A stretch of DNA of 64,000 bases from Phymatolithon calcareum. Its lineage: Eukaryota > Rhodophyta > Florideophyceae > Hapalidiales. Positions within the stretch are counted from its first letter, which is position 1. Every line of letters begins with the position of its first letter. The stretch covers positions 62,001 to 126,000 of the forward strand of contig OZ345374.1 of the NCBI GenBank assembly GCA_977006965.1, written 5' to 3'. This document shows positions 33,713 to 46,237 of this stretch, piece by piece. Below the pieces are notes generated by a model that worked only from the letters and a program-made list of their open reading frames with translations, had not been told where the DNA came from and searched no databases. A program made the translations under genes and the position numbers.

Positions 33713-34998
33713 GTGTGCCCGAACAGTCATGGAATCATGCACCTGTTTGGTAGATTCTCGATGAGGTCGCGTTCAACAGCAATTTGGTGCGTCACCGTTT
33801 CGAATGACGACCAATTGATTGAAATCGGTCCGGAGGATGGAACACTGAAAGTTGTGGACAGTTGCAACGGAAATTCTATTTTTGATGATACCGACGCGCA
33901 CGGGGATTACGTATCATCTCTTTCCTTCAGTGGCATATGATAGGTCTACGATTGGTGACGCGGTCAGCTGACACTACCATTCGTGTGTCGGACAAGGAGG
34001 CATTGACGAGTATCGGTAAGCCGTTTGAAGCACACACAAGTTGGGTGAATTGTGTTAGATTCAGTCCTGAAGAACGTCAAATTGCATCAGGATCCAATGA
34101 TGGCTCTGTTCGTCTATGTGACGCCAGCAATGGGAGAAATACGTGGACATCCCCAATAGGCATGACGATGGGACAAGTGCTGCGTTTACTCTAAACGGGG
34201 GAAAATTATTTCCGGGTGTAATGATTGTATTATTTAACTAAAGGGACTTTGTGTGTTTGAAAAGATTTGATTTTTAATGCCAGTACTATTTTTGTTGCAG
34301 GTAGGAGCAAAACTCCTTTCTTCAATCTAAACTAAACTACTTACACACTCAGCAACACGGAAGACAGCATACGGTATTAGTGACCCTCGGTGATTGGGCC
34401 ACTTGTCAAGGAGAATGCGTTCGCTTTGTCGTCGGTTCGGTTTCGGTGAATCGACTCCGAAGTTGGTTGCAAGTTAGAGTGTTCGGAATTGAGCGTAGCG
34501 ATACGATTTCTCGATGTGTAAAGAGGCGAAGTCGAATGTCACAGGGGTGTGCTGGGTGGGGCGAACGAAAACTCCCCCCCAACTACTTGGCGGTATGATC
34601 AAGATTTTCTCCAACACACGTAGGTCCGTAAATGCCGTTCTACTATGCAAGCTCGCAGAACTCTCAATTCTGATATGCGGAAGCAAGTGAGTTTGAATAT
34701 GGACATTCTGCAGGGGTGACAACCGTTACGTTAAGCCATGACGGGGCTCAAATTTCGTCTGGGTAAGAAGATGGAACGATACGTTTGTGGGACTCGCGTA
34801 CGGGCGATCAGATTGGTGGCGCAATGGAAGGGCACACAAAAAAGTGTATTCCGTTTCCATCTGTCTTGACGGGCAACAGGTGGTCTCTGGATCTCGGGAC
34901 CAAACCGTTTGAGTGTGGGACGCTGAGACTTTTAGTCAAATTGGGAATGCTCTTCAAGGTCACAGAAGCCATGTGACATGTGTTTCGTTCAACTCGTC
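33713..34998 (+). pseudogene. WD40-repeat protein remnant
   Basis: Five recognisable blades. Blade 1 near 33780-33900 (DGTLKVVDSCNG). Blade 2 after a frame change near 33935 (LVTRSADTTIRVSDKEAL). Blade 3 (VRFSPEERQIASGSNDGSVR). About 520 bases without WD40 signal follow. Blade 4 (DGTIRLWDSRTGDQIGGAM, EGHT). Blade 5 (QQVVSGSRDQTV, stop, VWDAETFSQIGNALQGH). The TGA at 34910-34912 sits on the Arg of the usual TVRVWD, so CGA to TGA is likely. A further frameshift lies in the A-run near 34840. Homology stops abruptly at about 34998. The GxxIGxxLxGH spacing resembles NACHT/NLR-WD40 proteins of filamentous fungi. No nucleotide-binding domain is seen. Confidence 0.75.
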
Positions 34999-36420
34999 CG
35001 TACTCAGTTTCAATTTCTTCTCTGCGATGCCCGCTTCGTGTGCGACTGTGGCCGTCCATATCCCAGCGCACTGTGAACAAAGTGCGGCGGAGGCGCGGCC
35101 CAAAGAAAATGAACCACCGATTCATTTCACCACGCCACGCACCGAAAAAGTTGGCGCCACATGCCCCCCATATCCAACACTCGCCCCAACGCCACAGTGT
35201 CCACAACACGCCACCCTTGCTTGCTGTTGCACCACGGATGCGCGACGAGGTGTAAATCTAGCGGTGTTGTTCTTCCGTGACTGCGAAGTCATAGCATGCG
35301 CACAAATTGCGGTCATGTCAGTCGAAACTTTGGGGGTCGGCTTGAAAACACTGCGGTTGGAATTTGACTTTCAAGCCAACGGTGAAACAACGGAAGCGAC
35401 GTAATGGCTAGTCGAGGTGCCGATTTACGCGGCTTGAGAGATATACGGCGTATGGGCTGAGTGCTCGGTCGTAATGCGCGATGCGGTGCCGGCACAAAGC
35501 CGACGTATTAGGCTGCCACGGCACGGTATTAGTCAAGCGCTCACAGCGAAAGATGCAGACATTCGGAGTTAAATTGTCTCTAGCGGGCGGTACAGTAATG
35601 CGCATCTGAGATCCATCGGAGTGCAGGACGTGGACGAGTGCGGGCGGTTGTGCAAGTTGTTCGGCGATTCTTAAATGCCCATTGGGCTCTACAATGGAGT
35701 TTCTACGAAACGAACCTTTCTCTGTGTTTCATGGATTGGACGAAATAATGTAAGCTATGATGCATCTTCGCATATGGTGCTAATTGTACTCTGCATTTCC
35801 CTAAAGTGAGGTTAGCAAAGTTTCGAAGGTCAACGTTTCCTCCGTTCTACTCTATGATTCTGTGGTTTTAAAGGGCACGTTGCCGAAGAGTGATTCCGGG
35901 GTTGGAGTAACATACTCGATTAGCACTTGGTACACCATGCAGTTGTCGTCCATGTGAAGCATGTGTCCAAGCCAGTTCCATAGCAAATGACTGATCGGGC
36001 AGTAATCCCCATGTCCAACATCGCCCCCTTTCTCGCCTTACGTTACAACACGAGCAGTATTCTCCAATTGCATTAACTTTTATCTTTCATTTCCCACGCT
36101 TCTCCCCTAGTTACATCTCCTGTACTTCTCAAAGACGTTTTTCTGTTCTTTCAATTTCCACATCCGCAAGGTGCGCATGTGATCCTACACATCGCCATCG
36201 TCAAATTCGACATTCGGCTTCACACTACTCAGTATCGTTAGTTGTGTCTCCTAAATATTGCAACAATAGCATTCCACAATCATTGGTCATAGGCTTCCGA
36301 ACCGCTTCGCACTCCATATCGCGCCGATCTGTAAACCGCAAACACGCAACCACATCTTTCACGGTCACATGCGCAAGCCAAAGCACCAACACGACTGTTT
36401 TGGTTTCGTCTACGCCTATT
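34999..36420. other. Spacer after the WD40 remnant
   Basis: Begins with a GC-rich stretch (35020-35420) that replaces the WD40 sequence abruptly, then AT-richer sequence. No supported gene. Confidence 0.35.
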
Positions 36421-37366
36421 TCACGTCTTTAACCCAAGCATTAATTTTCTCCAGCGATGTCGTACCACGGGCGTGTCGCTTCCACTTTCAGGGCGGCATC
36501 CACCAGGCATAAATAGCAACTCAGAGCGGAAGACAAACGTGGCGACGGTGCGTGGCGTGCACCCGACACCGAGTACCAGCAGAACCAAGTTACTTTCGAG
36601 GAATAACGGAACGCCTTCTGGGTCGCGGTCAGCCTCGTGATATACAAAAGACGGTGAAGAAAAAGATAAACTGTGCACCATTCCATTGGGGAAACCTGTA
36701 AAATATGCAAAGCCCATCCATGGCAAAGAAACGAAAAGTTAGAACCCCGTGAGAAATAACTGTGGACAAAACGAATATACACAACCAACATCAACATGGT
36801 TTTGTATACTCGTTGATGCTGAAATGCTCCGACGCGCAAGTAAGTGGCATAAACTCATCGATATATCAAGAGATAATTTTCTGTTGCCGCCCTACCTCCG
36901 CGCGTCATTTCTTCTTTCGTGTCCGACACGCGCTTTCCCCTCCATGTATTCGACACGTGCATCAACGCTTCGCACGCTCTGCGACACATTGGAAATGGAA
37001 CAACAAATGACGGAAAATTGCTCATCTCTGAGCAGAGGATTGCAGCCGTCGAAGAAATTGGAGAGTAGGATAATGGCGTTGGGTTGTGAGGCATGAAGGA
37101 GTTACCGTGTTGGGTCCGGATCGCAGGACGGCCATAGAGTTGTACCCGCTTTCCCTTGAAAACGGTTTCGAGATTCGTTAATATTGCGTCTTTTCATGCA
37201 TGCAATCGTTCGAAGCATAATCATTCTGGATGCAGCTGTGGCTCGCACTGGACCCTGACTAATAGAATCCTCAATAATCTATGATATTACCTATATGAAC
37301 TCGAAGAAACGTGGACAAATTTGTAGTGGAAGTAGGATCCAGTGTACTTCCCAAGAAATGTGTGAT
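36421..37366. other. Spacer; weak minus-strand coding-like block at 36421-36715
   Basis: A minus-strand frame reads MGFAYFTGFPNGMVHSLSF and then VPLFLESNLVLLVLGVGC. The codon pattern is plausible but short and without recognisable family, so I do not call a gene. Confidence 0.25.
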
Positions 37367-37403
37367 GCAAGACACGACTTTGCAATGCGAAGTCGTGTCG
37401 TGC
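37367..37403. repeat. Hairpin, 14-bp arms
   Basis: GCAAGACACGACTT (37367-37380), 9-base loop, AAGTCGTGTCGTGC (37390-37403); 13 of 14 positions pair. Confidence 0.6.
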
Positions 37404-37845
37404 ATGGTCCACCTCGCGTACTTCAAAAAGAAGCACGCAGTACACGCGAGAAGGAGGTAGAGGGCGCAGCTCACTAGGTTTTTTGGGTGTTAAATTTGGT
37501 GCCGCAACGTTGATTGAAGTGGTTGCACTATTCTTCATTTACTCTTACCCGAAAAATATTGCTGAAATGGAATTAAGTCCAAACGATTCAACAAAGCTAT
37601 TGCTGGAAGATAACTGAGAATCGAGTCTTTTAAGTGACCAAAGTACGTCAGCCCACGTAATCTTGCGGAAAGCGGCCTTAATATTCTAGATAAAGCTTGG
37701 CCGCAGGGGCATAAAAAATAAAATCATAAAATATACCTTATCGCGCTGTGCACAATTTCTACATTCTTCCTTTGGCCATCGCATATGAATATCGTTAACG
37801 TTTTTTTAATTGGAGTGCATCATTCTTTACCGCACTGGCGGGGGC
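37404..37845. other. Spacer before the decamer array
   Basis: No supported feature. Confidence 0.35.
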
Positions 37846-40128
37846 TTCATTCATTTTCATTCATTTTCATTCATTTTCATTCATTTTCATTCATTTTCAT
37901 TCATTTTCATTCATTTTCATTCATTTTCATTCATTTTCATTCATTTTCATTCATTTTCATTCATTTTCATTCATTTTCATTCATTTTCATTCATTTTCAT
38001 TCATTTTCATTCATTTTCATTCATTTTCATTCATTTTCATTCATTTTCATTCATTTTCATTCATTTTCATTCATTTTCATTCATTTTCATTCATTTTCAT
38101 TCATTTTCATTCATTTTCATTCATTTTCATTCATTTTCATTCATTTTCATTCATTTTCATTCATTTTCATTCATTTTCATTCATTTTCATTCATTTTCAT
38201 TCATTTTCATTCATTTTCATTCATTTTCATTCATTTTCATTCATTTTCATTCATTTTCATTCATTTTCATTCATTTTCATTCATTTTCATTCATTTTCAT
38301 TCATTTTCATTCATTTTCATTCATTTTCATTCATTTTCATTCATTTTCATTCATTTTCATTCATTTTCATTCATTTTCATTCATTTTCATTCATTTTCAT
38401 TCATTTTCATTCATTTTCATTCATTTTCATTCATTTTCATTCATTTTCATTCATTTTCATTCATTTTCATTCATTTTCATTCATTTTCATTCATTTTCAT
38501 TCATTTTCATTCATTTTCATTCATTTTCATTCATTTTCATTCATTTTCATTCATTTTCATTCATTTTCATTCATTTTCATTCATTTTCATTCATTTTCAT
38601 TCATTTTCATTCATTTTCATTCATTTTCATTCATTTTCATTCATTTTCATTCATTTTCATTCATTTTCATTCATTTTCATTCATTTTCATTCATTTTCAT
38701 TCATTTTCATTCATTTTCATTCATTTTCATTCATTTTCATTCATTTTCATTCATTTTCATTCATTTTCATTCATTTTCATTCATTTTCATTCATTTTCAT
38801 TCATTTTCATTCATTTTCATTCATTTTCATTCATTTTCATTCATTTTCATTCATTTTCATTCATTTTCATTCATTTTCATTCATTTTCATTCATTTTCAT
38901 TCATTTTCATTCATTTTCATTCATTTTCATTCATTTTCATTCATTTTCATTCATTTTCATTCATTTTCATTCATTTTCATTCATTTTCATTCATTTTCAT
39001 TCATTTTCATTCATTTTCATTCATTTTCATTCATTTTCATTCATTTTCATTCATTTTCATTCATTTTCATTCATTTTCATTCATTTTCATTCATTTTCAT
39101 TCATTTTCATTCATTTTCATTCATTTTCATTCATTTTCATTCATTTTCATTCATTTTCATTCATTTTCATTCATTTTCATTCATTTTCATTCATTTTCAT
39201 TCATTTTCATTCATTTTCATTCATTTTCATTCATTTTCATTCATTTTCATTCATTTTCATTCATTTTCATTCATTTTCATTCATTTTCATTCATTTTCAT
39301 TCATTTTCATTCATTTTCATTCATTTTCATTCATTTTCATTCATTTTCATTCATTTTCATTCATTTTCATTCATTTTCATTCATTTTCATTCATTTTCAT
39401 TCATTTTCATTCATTTTCATTCATTTTCATTCATTTTCATTCATTTTCATTCATTTTCATTCATTTTCATTCATTTTCATTCATTTTCATTCATTTTCAT
39501 TCATTTTCATTCATTTTCATTCATTTTCATTCATTTTCATTCATTTTCATTCATTTTCATTCATTTTCATTCATTTTCATTCATTTTCATTCATTTTCAT
39601 TCATTTTCATTCATTTTCATTCATTTTCATTCATTTTCATTCATTTTCATTCATTTTCATTCATTTTCATTCATTTTCATTCATTTTCATTCATTTTCAT
39701 TCATTTTCATTCATTTTCATTCATTTTCATTCATTTTCATTCATTTTCATTCATTTTCATTCATTTTCATTCATTTTCATTCATTTTCATTCATTTTCAT
39801 TCATTTTCATTCATTTTCATTCATTTTCATTCATTTTCATTCATTTTCATTCATTTTCATTCATTTTCATTCATTTTCATTCATTTTCATTCATTTTCAT
39901 TCATTTTCATTCATTTTCATTCATTTTCATTCATTTTCATTCATTTTCATTCATTTTCATTCATTTTCATTCATTTTCATTCATTTTCATTCATTTTCAT
40001 TCATTTTCATTCATTTTCATTCATTTTCATTCATTTTCATTCATTTTCATTCATTTTCATTCATTTTCATTCATTTTCATTCATTTTCATTCATTTTCAT
40101 TCATTTTCATTCATTTTCATTCATTTTT
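37846..40128. repeat. Perfect decamer tandem array (TCATTTTCAT), 227 copies
   Basis: From 37851 to 40120 the unit TCATTTTCAT repeats 227 times with no mismatch, with a half unit before it and a broken unit after it (TCATTTTT). Because 10 is not divisible by 3, each of the three plus-strand frames encodes the same ten-residue repeat (FHSFSFIFIH) without a stop. The resulting 780-816 residue frames are artefacts of the repeat. The minus strand (ATGAAAATGA units) has stops in every frame. Complete homogeneity implies recent expansion. The assembled length may not be the true length. Confidence 0.97.
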
Positions 40129-40826
40129 CAGCTTCGGCTCGCATGACTCCGCCGTTAACTTGCCAAAATGATGTTATATTTTACTGTACTCACAGAATGT
40201 ACAAATTGCGGAGCCATCCGGGCCGTTCACCCTAATTTTGTATTAAAATGTGAACGATGGAGACATGCGAGCTAGGGGAAACTATATAGAGGCGGTTTTT
40301 TTTGCCAGAAGGGGGAATATCGTAAGGCAGGAAGAGGAATATGACAGCTGTTATTTTCTTCTTGCTTTCTGATTGATCTGGTGGCAGTGCTCAGAAAAGA
40401 TTTTTCATGAAAAATCTGAAATTATTGATTCTAGAGAGGCGAGAGAGGAACACTTGGCACTAGCACATTGCTACAGGGTGTGATTTTTGCAGGATGTGGA
40501 TATGAGTTTAGCGCAATAGCAGAAAGCACTGTGATCTGCCCAACTTCATCTGCATCGCCTCTAGGGCTGACGCTCACCTCAGAGTCTATTCTGTGCTCGT
40601 TATTTCGTTAACGCTTCTTTGCCCGCGCTCGTTAATTGTCGATTTCAATTCCGCCAAATTGTCAACGCTCTTGTGCCTGCACCTGTTACCTTTCTGCGAT
40701 ACATTTATCATCGCTTTCGCTTCGCTTCACCCCACGTTTTGAGGCCTCTCAAAGCTTTAATCGCGGGCCACCAGCGGCTAGAAACACTCTCCGTGTTGGG
40801 CACTTCCGCGGCCTGTGATCTTCGCA
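40129..40826. other. Spacer between decamer array and SF1 copy B
   Basis: No gene seen. The last 200 bases are pyrimidine-rich and could be the leader of the gene at 40827. Confidence 0.35.
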
Positions 40827-42479
40827 ATGGAAAAAACCTTTTCAGAGAAGAAGCTCGATGGGAAAGCGCAACTCTATTTGTACCCGAATCTCGCAGATGA
40901 TATCTCCGTTGCAAGCGGGCGTGCTGATTCATCTCAAAGAAATATTGAAGACGTGCTTGAACAAGCAAATTTCAAGTGGAGCAAGAACAACTTTTCTCGT
41001 CTGTGGAAGGGGTTAACCAAGCAATCTGTACAAACTCTCAAAGTGCATCCGCACTGTCCGTTGTTCAAGACTGCCATGATTTGCAGAAGCGCTGCTCGCA
41101 ACACGAAGTCGCCTAAATTCTACTTCATCATGGCAATGGGCGAGAACCGTCCTACTCCGCAGAAGCCGAATAGTCGATCGCCAAATTTCTTGTCTCCGAA
41201 ATTTGACAAGCAGGCGAGAGATTTTGTTCAGCTCTTGTCTATTCACTTTGTTGGATATGGATGCTTTATCGCGGATTTTGACAGCAATTCAAATTTCATC
41301 GGCATGCTTCCAGGTCAACCCATTGACTGTGAAAGAGAACTTCATCAACACAGGGAGCTTCGTTACGCAGATAATCAGCGATCGTTTTCCTTGTCGTACT
41401 ACGTCTCCGTTTGTAATCTGCTTTCCGATTTTCTTCATGCGGGATGCGCATCGATTGCGCGTCAGATGAATGCAACCTCTCGTGAAGGCGGACGGAAAGT
41501 AACAACGACAGAACTGAAATCGAATGCCAGCGAACTCACGTGCAAGTGCATAGTGTGTCTACTTCGCAATCTGAAGAATGAAGATGCTCCTCCTCTCTTA
41601 TCAGACAATTTGTTTGGTTTCGGCCATGCTGTGGATTGGATCCTGTGTCGGTTCCGAATCAAGGAAACTCTTCCATTTAGAGTCCGCTCCCTACTTTCCA
41701 CATTCATGTCGCAAAGTATATCACTTGCGCATGAGTTCTTCTCTCCTGAAGCACGGCCTTCGCAGTCTGCCCCAAGTCCACCGCATGTATCAGCAAGTGC
41801 TTTCCGCACTCGTGTTCCTTGGGAGACAAGATGTCTTTCGATGACGTATGCGAGTCTGGAACACCCAGATTACAAATTGGAACAGGTCAACACTGACAAG
41901 ATGCGTGGACAAGAACTTTGAGCACTTCTGGAAGACCTTCGCACCGACATTCGCGATAGGGCAAATGCTGTGGAAAACTACCGGGAATTAGAATGGATCG
42001 ATGGTTTCGTTGAAGGTAACGAGAAATGTTTCGCGAAGGTTTGCGTGAAGGCCATCATTAACGTCGATGCGCCTCACTCTCAGGTTGAGATGAGCATGCT
42101 GTACCTTTGCCAACTCGTTGCTGGAACCCGAAGCGAACCAGAAATAAGCTCGTATTTCACAGCAATATATTGTACGCGAGAGTACTCGTCTGTGGTTTTT
42201 CTCGTTTCAAGTTTCGCCAGAGACCATGAATGGCTTCAGAATCGCAGCGCGATTTATTTCAGTCCTGTTCTATCGTTGACTACATTTGCGCGGGAGTATG
42301 AAGCTCTGCAGAACTTTTATCGCGTACCGGAATCAATTGGCAGGCTTATTTTCGCGGATGAGTTTTCTAATGAATCCAAAGACGGACTCAGCCATTCTTC
42401 TGAAAACTATCACTCCGAAACGAAACAAGTTTGGGACTTGTACAGATTGAACAAAAATCAGCGAAAGACATTGCGTTAA
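40827..42479 (+). pseudogene. UPF1-like SF1 helicase, copy B, truncated before the core
   Basis: ATG at 40827 (MEKTFSEKKLDGKAQLYLYP). One frame runs to 42479 with a single TGA at 41919-41921. It matches the N-terminal two thirds of copy A: KVHPHCPLFKTAMICRSAAR, MGENRPTPQ, SNFLHAGC-like NLLSDFLHAGCASIA, LTCKCIVCLLRN, YLCQL, FLVSSFARDHEWLQ, SLTTFAREYEALQ. It stops at LYRLNKNQRKTLR, where copy A continues towards Walker A about 30 residues later. The ATPase domain is therefore missing, and the 3' end looks like a truncation junction. It retains about 130 residues (near 41750-42060) that copy A has lost. Confidence 0.75.
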
Positions 42480-43225
42480 ACTACGAATTATTATGACTTC
42501 TGCAGTGCACCGCCGATTGTGTAAACGCGCACGAAACAGTTGTCCGCCATGTCGCGTACAACTGTTACACCTCTTACAGGAAGAGCGGACATACGCGCAC
42601 AATAGTGAGCATGCGAAAAATGGCAGGTCTTGTAACGAGGATGTGGTGAGGGAACGGGCGGGCGGATTGTGTTGGGCATCGCGGTGTTTCACAGTAATAA
42701 TAATTATTAATTATTATTATTGTTGTAAAAGAAAACTATGAAAATGTTTCATGAAAAATTTTCATATTTTTCATTGGGAAGGAGAACACTTGGCGCTGAA
42801 GCACAGATTTTAATTGGCAGAAAGGTTTGAATGTGAAGATTACTCCTTGTGAGTGTGATGTTTGCATGCATGCAAATAACACATCCTAAGAAAACAACCC
42901 CTCAGGCCACATTTTTTCCCCACCAAATCTCGCTGCCCAAAAACTTTCGACGTAAATAATTGCATTAATCTAATTTTTCCTAAAATATAATATATTTATT
43001 GAGTTCTCGAAAATTCATTGAATGCTCTCCCGCGCCGTTCGCTTCCCGCCCGGCGTCTCCCATAGCGCCAGGCTGGCCTTCTCTCTCCGCGATGTCATCC
43101 AAAGGCGTGGAAACGCGATGCTGAGAGGGGCATTGACAAATGCGCGCGACTGTCGGATATCTCTTCGACCATGCATGGACCTGCGAGGGCTGCGGGACCC
43201 GAAGCTGTTGCCTCGGGACGACAAG
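42480..43225. other. Spacer with short palindromes
   Basis: Contains an AT-only inverted repeat near 42697-42722 and the perfect 16-base palindrome TTTGCATGCATGCAAA at 42861-42876. No gene seen. Confidence 0.4.
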
Positions 43226-44440
43226 TCAAAGAAGCTGAAACGTCGTGACACAAGCGGCGAAGGCAGCACGCAAAAGCTGCCATAGAAAGGCTGTTGCGTC
43301 GACGGGGAAAGCCACGCGGTTCAACGTCTGCGTCATCAAAGTCACCAAATCGGGTTCGCACTTTGCTCGGCGCACGCAGCAGATGCATAGCATAGACTCT
43401 TCTGAATCGATCATGGAGCATACGAAAATATTCACATTTTCAGGTATCAGGTAATCGAGTGCCATGATTGCCTTCGAATTTGGAGCCTCGTCTCTCTCCT
43501 CTGAAGGGGTACATGCCGGTTTCCTCAAGATGCTATTGAGTGTTCGAACTGCCCATGCTCCTTGACAGCCCATTTATTCAATCAGCATTGGCGGGTTCCT
43601 CGGAAAGTGGCCTACAAACCATCTTGCGCAAAGAATTCTGCTCCTGCTTTCACTCATTCTCATTGCCTGGTGTAGAAGATCATTCTTTGGGAACGTAATT
43701 TTTCTGACCCGACGTTCTTCTTGCTGTTCCCAGACTCACTGGAGGGGGAGTCTATCTTTGATTTTAGATGCCATGTTTGATTCCCGAATGCTGTCGAGCG
43801 TTTCGAGTTCCAGCAATGCCCCAACGTCCTCTGTCTCTTGAGCTGCTTTGGCCCGTCTTTGTTTTCACTTCGAGTGCAGATGTGGCCGGCGGAATTCCCA
43901 TGGCTCTATTTGACATAGTTTCATTAGTATTCTCCAGTGCCGTCCTGACCACTTACAAAACAGTATCATTGCGATGTATTTTCACTGCTGCTCTCGATAC
44001 TTGGATTATGTCAGGTGTTATGTGCGCGGCGTACTCGTACACTGGCCTGGTGAATGCTTTGCAAATTCTGCTGGTTTTTCCTGCTATGTGACTGTTCCTT
44101 GTAATTCCTAGGGTACTCATGAGCCACACCTTAGCGCCAGGGCTTTTGAATCGCTCCAGAAGCCGGTTGTCAAAAAATTCCGTTTTCGTCGATTGTTGTA
44201 CGGAGATATTCCGCAGTGCGTCTTATTTCGATTTCCTCGTTCGCCAATAATAGAAATTGTTTTGCAATTCTTCGAGTTGGAGTATGACGGAGCATTTTTG
44301 GGCCGAACAAATCATTCGGTAAGACTGTGCCAATTTGGAGCATTCGTTGAGCATTTCCTGTAGCTCGTCTTCGTTCCTCTCCATTAGTATGACGTCATCA
44401 GGGACTATGTTCAAGCGAAGGCTCTATTGAAGAGGTCGAG
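43226..44440 (-). pseudogene. Non-LTR reverse transcriptase C-terminal half, family A, second copy
   Basis: Reading from 44440 down: SLRLNIVPDDVILMERNEDE (catalytic FADD changed to VPDD), KCSVIL, TIDENG, RLLERFKSPGAK, RPVYEYAAHITPD, then SRILCARWFVGHFPRNPPM and MGCQGAWAV. Each block matches the copy at 26640-27768 (for example RILRARCFLGQFARNPTKM and MGSQGAWTV). Several stops and frame changes. The extreme C-terminus (about 43226-43440) has no counterpart in the other copy beyond TPxE. Confidence 0.65.
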
Positions 44441-45354
44441 GGGACCGTTTTCGCACAAGCATTCGGATCAATCGCGAATAACCGATGTGTAAGATTTCGA
44501 CTTCTCTGTCGCATCCAAACAGCTGAAGACAGGAGAATGGTTTAAGTCATAAGAATGCTTAAAAGAGCGAAGGCACGAATTTTTGGAGTCGGCTAACTCT
44601 TGAATACAACGATATGTTTTCTCGAAATGTGAAACTTTGGACCCGGAATACTCTCGTCGAGGTACAAGTTCAAATACCTTGGTCCCTCGGCATGATGTTT
44701 TAAGCAGGTTTCAATGATGGTTGTTTTTGACTTGCTCGCCTTCCTCTGAAGATGAGGGACAGCAGTACCGCGTTTTACATTTTTCGTTTTGTGGAGAGCA
44801 CAAAACCACTCTGAAAATACTTGATCTTACGTGGTGCTTCAAGTCAGTACCGCCTACATTTGGTATCTCTACATGAAGAAGCACGAGTATTCGAAAATTC
44901 AGCACAATGAAGGAGATACATACAATACATAGCATGGAAATGACATGATAGAGTTTCTTGTAGGCACAAAAAAATGTTCACGCCTTGTCTTGATGGTCAC
45001 TTGTGTGATCATCATTTTCTCACTCAAGTCTTTCCAATTTGCCACTCCACCTTGCATATTCCATTTGTGACAATGGAATACGGAAAAACGGATAGGAGCT
45101 GCGAAGTCGAGGTGCCGGTGAACGAATAGTGGACTCCAGGCTTTTCCCACATCCTTCCTTTGGCGGTTTTTGCAGCTACGGCCACGATATAGAAGTTCCC
45201 GGAAGGAGCAGATTTGAGTGCTGTAGCAAGCAAGCTACAAAGATTGTAACAACTGAAACGTACCTCACTTACGGTCTCAAGAGTGTTACTGGGAGCGTTT
45301 AACAAATTCCGAACCTACAGAGAAGGAAGTGGGTCTCATAAAGGCAACTTTTAG
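44441..45354. other. Spacer, no gene seen
   Basis: No supported feature. Confidence 0.35.
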
Positions 45355-46237
45355 TTTATCATAGCTACCCAATGGGCACAAGAGCGAGAAATGACGTGGA
45401 ACACTAAAAAAGGGAAAAGCGAAGTTCTCGAGCAGTGGAAACAATGGGCAAGACATTCAAGCTCGCGAACAAGGTCCTGGCACATGCCGCGGAGGTCACA
45501 TATCTTGGAATATCCCTAATTCCCGGAGGAGTTTCAGATATGCTAATGATGCAACGACTAAAGAAAGCAAGGACAGCTGTGTACGAATTGCGTACACTGG
45601 GAGTGTTCAAGAAAGGTTTAAGTATACAGAAGTGCATTCAGATATGCAAGGCGCTAGTGCAGCCACGCTGGGAGTACGCAATGCACTTAACGCCCTGGTC
45701 AGAAGACGAACAAAATGCCGTCCAGGAAGTAGAAGCAACATTCTTCATCCAAGTATTCGGTCCACTGGCCCGAAGAAAGAGAGGCTCCGTCTCCTGTGCC
45801 GGATCCAGACGGCCTCACATCGTTCAGAAATCTTGGCCTTCAAAATGCTGAGAAGGAACAAGGAGAAGGAGCGTATGTACCCAAATGAAGTGCCCGGAAG
45901 CAGAAACAACTATGAACTGCAGTACACAGGGAAAGATATCGCCGCGATGGAAACCAGAGAGCCGTTTGGTGAAGCTGTAAAGCATATCCAAACAAACCAG
46001 TCTTCACGAACACTTCGATCTAAATTTCTGACAAGGGAAGGAGAGCGCCTAGAATCGAAGAGGAAAAAGAAGATTCCATACGATAGGACAAGGGAATTAC
46101 CAGCCATACTCAAGTTCCCCAAGGTGAAGCACAGACAACTCGCATTGCAGTATGCCTGCGGAAGATGTGATCTCCGCAGGTTTCAAAAACAAGTATGGCC
46201 GAAGAATTCGGCACAAGAGTCAGAGAGCATATTGTAG
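45355..46237 (+). pseudogene. Non-LTR reverse transcriptase C-terminal half, family B
   Basis: Starts in WAQEREMTWNTKKGKSEVLE, changes frame near 45430, then AEVTYLGISLIPGG, ICKALVQPRWEYAMHLTPW and TFFIQVFGPLARR. A second frame change near 45780 leads to RLRLLCRIQTASHRSEILA, KFLTREGERLESKRKKKIPY and RQLALQYACGRCDLR, ending at TAG 46235-46237. All blocks match the family B copy at 52087-53692. No RT catalytic block is retained. Confidence 0.7.

Noticed and set aside
34808-35404. Overlapping frames on both strands at 34.8-35.4 kb
   Set aside because: They are read through the WD40 end and a GC-rich stretch; no independent protein signal.
37846-40128. Telomeric repeat
   Set aside because: The TCATTTTCAT unit does not resemble known TTAGGG-type telomere repeats, lacks G-rich strand character and is internal.
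37785-40235. Open frames of 778-816 residues across the decamer array
   Set aside because: Any non-multiple-of-three repeat without stop codons gives long frames in all phases. Codons are purely repeat-driven.
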